NCBI GenBank assembly: GCA_900554555.1
Contig: USIC01000046.1
Coordinates: 1-6,685, forward strand
Length of the DNA: 6,685 nucleotides
Origin: an uncultured Solobacterium sp.
Lineage (GTDB): Bacteria; Bacillota_I; Bacilli_A; Erysipelotrichales; Erysipelotrichaceae
Reading direction: 5' to 3'
Part shown: positions 5,838 to 6,685 of the stretch, in pieces
How the letters are laid out: each line of letters starts with the position of its first letter
How positions within the stretch are numbered: the first letter of the stretch is position 1
Made by a program: the position numbers and the translations under genes
The notes under the pieces: generated by a model
What the model was told of the DNA's origin: nothing
The model's database searches: none
Seen by the model: only the letters and a program-made list of their open reading frames with translations

Positions 5838-6467
5838 ATGAACGCAGATTTTCATATCAATGGAATACAACTAGAAACAGAGCGACTTATTTTAAGACCG
5901 TTTGTAAAAGAGGACTTAGATGATTTTTATGCTTACGCTTCTGTTGAAGGTGTCGGTGAAATGGCTGGTTGGAAACATCATGCCAGTAAAGAAGAAACGC
6001 AAAAAATATTAGATATGTTTATCGAGGGTAACCAAGTATTTGCAATCTACCATAAAGAGGATCAAAAAGTGATTGGTTCTCTTGGTGTTCATAAGTATGG
6101 AAGAGAAGAAGCTTTGACAGAGTTTGTGGCCTATCAAGGAAGTGAACTTGGTTTTGTTTTAAGTAAAGGCTATTGGGGAATTGGTATCATGCCAGAAGCA
6201 GTAAAGATCGTTATCAAGTATTTATTTAATGAATTGAACTATGATTTCCTGCTTTGTGGGCATTTTTCATTTAACCAACAATCAAAGAGGGTTCAAGAAA
6301 AATGTGGTTTCCAACCATATCGCAAACTAATGATGACTACCTCTGAGAATACAAAAGAACCAATGATTTTGAATCTTTTGATTAACCCACATAAAAATAT
6401 AACATTAGAGTTTTCTCATCTGGAAACATTGATTTATCCACAAAATATATTGGGGAAACATATCTAG
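5838..6467 (+). CDS. GNAT-family N-acetyltransferase, RimJ/RimL-like
   Basis: The 209-residue protein opens with the RimJ/Acetyltransf_3 pattern LETERLILRPFVKEDLDDFY (residues 12-31). Motif A, the acetyl-CoA pyrophosphate loop, is ELGFVLSKGYWGIGIMPEAV (103-122), and motif B is the FNQQSKRVQEKCGF stretch (145-158). Enzymes of this group move an acetyl group from acetyl-CoA to an amine, such as a ribosomal protein N terminus or a small molecule; the substrate is not predictable here. The start has AAAGGGG (5822-5828) 9 bases upstream. After ILNLLINP (177-184), where relatives usually end, there is an extra tail of about 25 residues. The gene lies 21 bases behind the S51-like gene, likely co-transcribed. 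I see no hairpin terminator after it, so readthrough into the next gene is possible. Confidence 0.92.
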   Translation: MNADFHINGIQLETERLILRPFVKEDLDDFYAYASVEGVGEMAGWKHHASKEETQKILDMFIEGNQVFAIYHKEDQKVIGSLGVHKYGREEALTEFVAYQGSELGFVLSKGYWGIGIMPEAVKIVIKYLFNELNYDFLLCGHFSFNQQSKRVQEKCGFQPYRKLMMTTSENTKEPMILNLLINPHKNITLEFSHLETLIYPQNILGKHI

Positions 6468-6505
6468 AAATATGCAGTAGTATTCGGTGAACAGTAAAAT
6501 ATAAG

Positions 6506-6534
6506 TTGGACATCTATGATGAAAAAGGTATGAT
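6506..6534 (+). promoter_or_regulatory. Promoter of the response regulator gene
   Basis: TTGGAC (6506-6511), a 17-base spacer and TATGAT (6529-6534) form a sigma-A-like promoter. The usual start of transcription, 6-7 bases beyond the -10, falls at or within a base or two of the ATG at 6541, so the message would be leaderless or nearly so. The rest of the 6468-6540 gap shows no terminator or other clear element. Confidence 0.5.
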
Positions 6535-6540
6535 AGTTGC

Positions 6541-6685
6541 ATGAAATATATTGTATGTGATGACGAACAGTTTCAAATGGATATCTTGTGTAAGTACATT
6601 CATGAATATGCACAAGCACATCATTTGGAAATTGAAATATTAAAATATACAGATTGTGATAATCTCTGGTGGGATTTGCAGAATG
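6541..6685 (+). CDS. Response regulator receiver domain, probably LytTR (AgrA/LytR-like) family (3' end outside window)
   Basis: Forty-eight codons are visible, opening with MKYIVCDDEQFQMDIL. The Asp-Asp-Glu cluster at residues 7-9 is the acidic Mg2+ pocket of a CheY-like receiver domain. It is followed by an amphipathic first helix (KYIHEYAQAHHLEIEILKY) and the second strand. A gene start with I-x-D/C-D-D-E and a helix containing EYA or EYL is typical of LytTR-type regulators that control virulence, bacteriocin or quorum-sensing genes in Firmicutes. The output domain lies beyond the edge, so the LytTR assignment is inference. The start is firm: an in-frame TGA at 6520-6522 precedes it and no other start codon lies between. 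The only SD-like bases, AAAAAGG (6522-6528), are 12 bases away, too far for an ideal site. Confidence 0.78.
   Translation, partial: MKYIVCDDEQFQMDILCKYIHEYAQAHHLEIEILKYTDCDNLWWDLQN

Noticed and set aside
6490..6510. Possible LytTR-type direct repeats upstream of the response regulator (ACAGTAAAA and ATAAGTTGG)
   Set aside because: Only the GT core is shared and the spacing is one helical turn by chance-level similarity. The match is too weak to report as an operator.

Overview
The window is AT-rich, tightly packed bacterial DNA with strong Shine-Dalgarno (SD) sites, short gaps and U-tract terminators. It reads as a low-GC Firmicute (Bacillota) with fermentative metabolism. The protein flavour (a full-length AdhE, an acylphosphatase, a LytTR-type regulator and a ParB-like small protein behind a TrmH methyltransferase) would fit an Erysipelotrichales-like or Clostridia-like anaerobe. 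That placement is inferred from general resemblance, not from a marker gene. I see no mobile element, CRISPR array, tRNA or rRNA.

Layout. Positions 1-1883 (+) hold a three-gene run: a class I SAM methyltransferase cut by the left edge, a TrmH/SpoU RNA 2'-O-methyltransferase, and a small ParB-fold-like protein that starts inside the stop codon of the second gene (ATGA overlap). They end at a hairpin that also serves the converging gene on the other strand. Positions 1914-4583 (-) hold adhE, the bifunctional acetaldehyde/alcohol dehydrogenase, with all expected catalytic residues. Its upstream region has a cre-like site, an extended -10 promoter and a Rex-like operator over the predicted transcription start. 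Together these suggest control by sugar status (CcpA) and by the NADH/NAD+ ratio (Rex).

Positions 4711-5030 (-) hold a small acylphosphatase gene with its own terminator. Diverging from it, with overlapping promoters, are two + strand genes: a class I glutamine amidotransferase/peptidase S51-like protein whose nucleophile position appears to have lost its Ser, and a RimJ-like GNAT acetyltransferase. At the right edge a + strand gene starts that looks like a LytTR-family (AgrA/LytR-like) response regulator; only 48 codons are visible.

No wholly new system is evident. The points most worth a second look are an SD-plus-ATG signal inside adhE exactly at the junction of its two enzyme domains, the degenerate catalytic site of the S51-like protein, the combined cre/Rex architecture of adhE, the nearly leaderless start of the response regulator, and the translationally coupled ParB-like gene.
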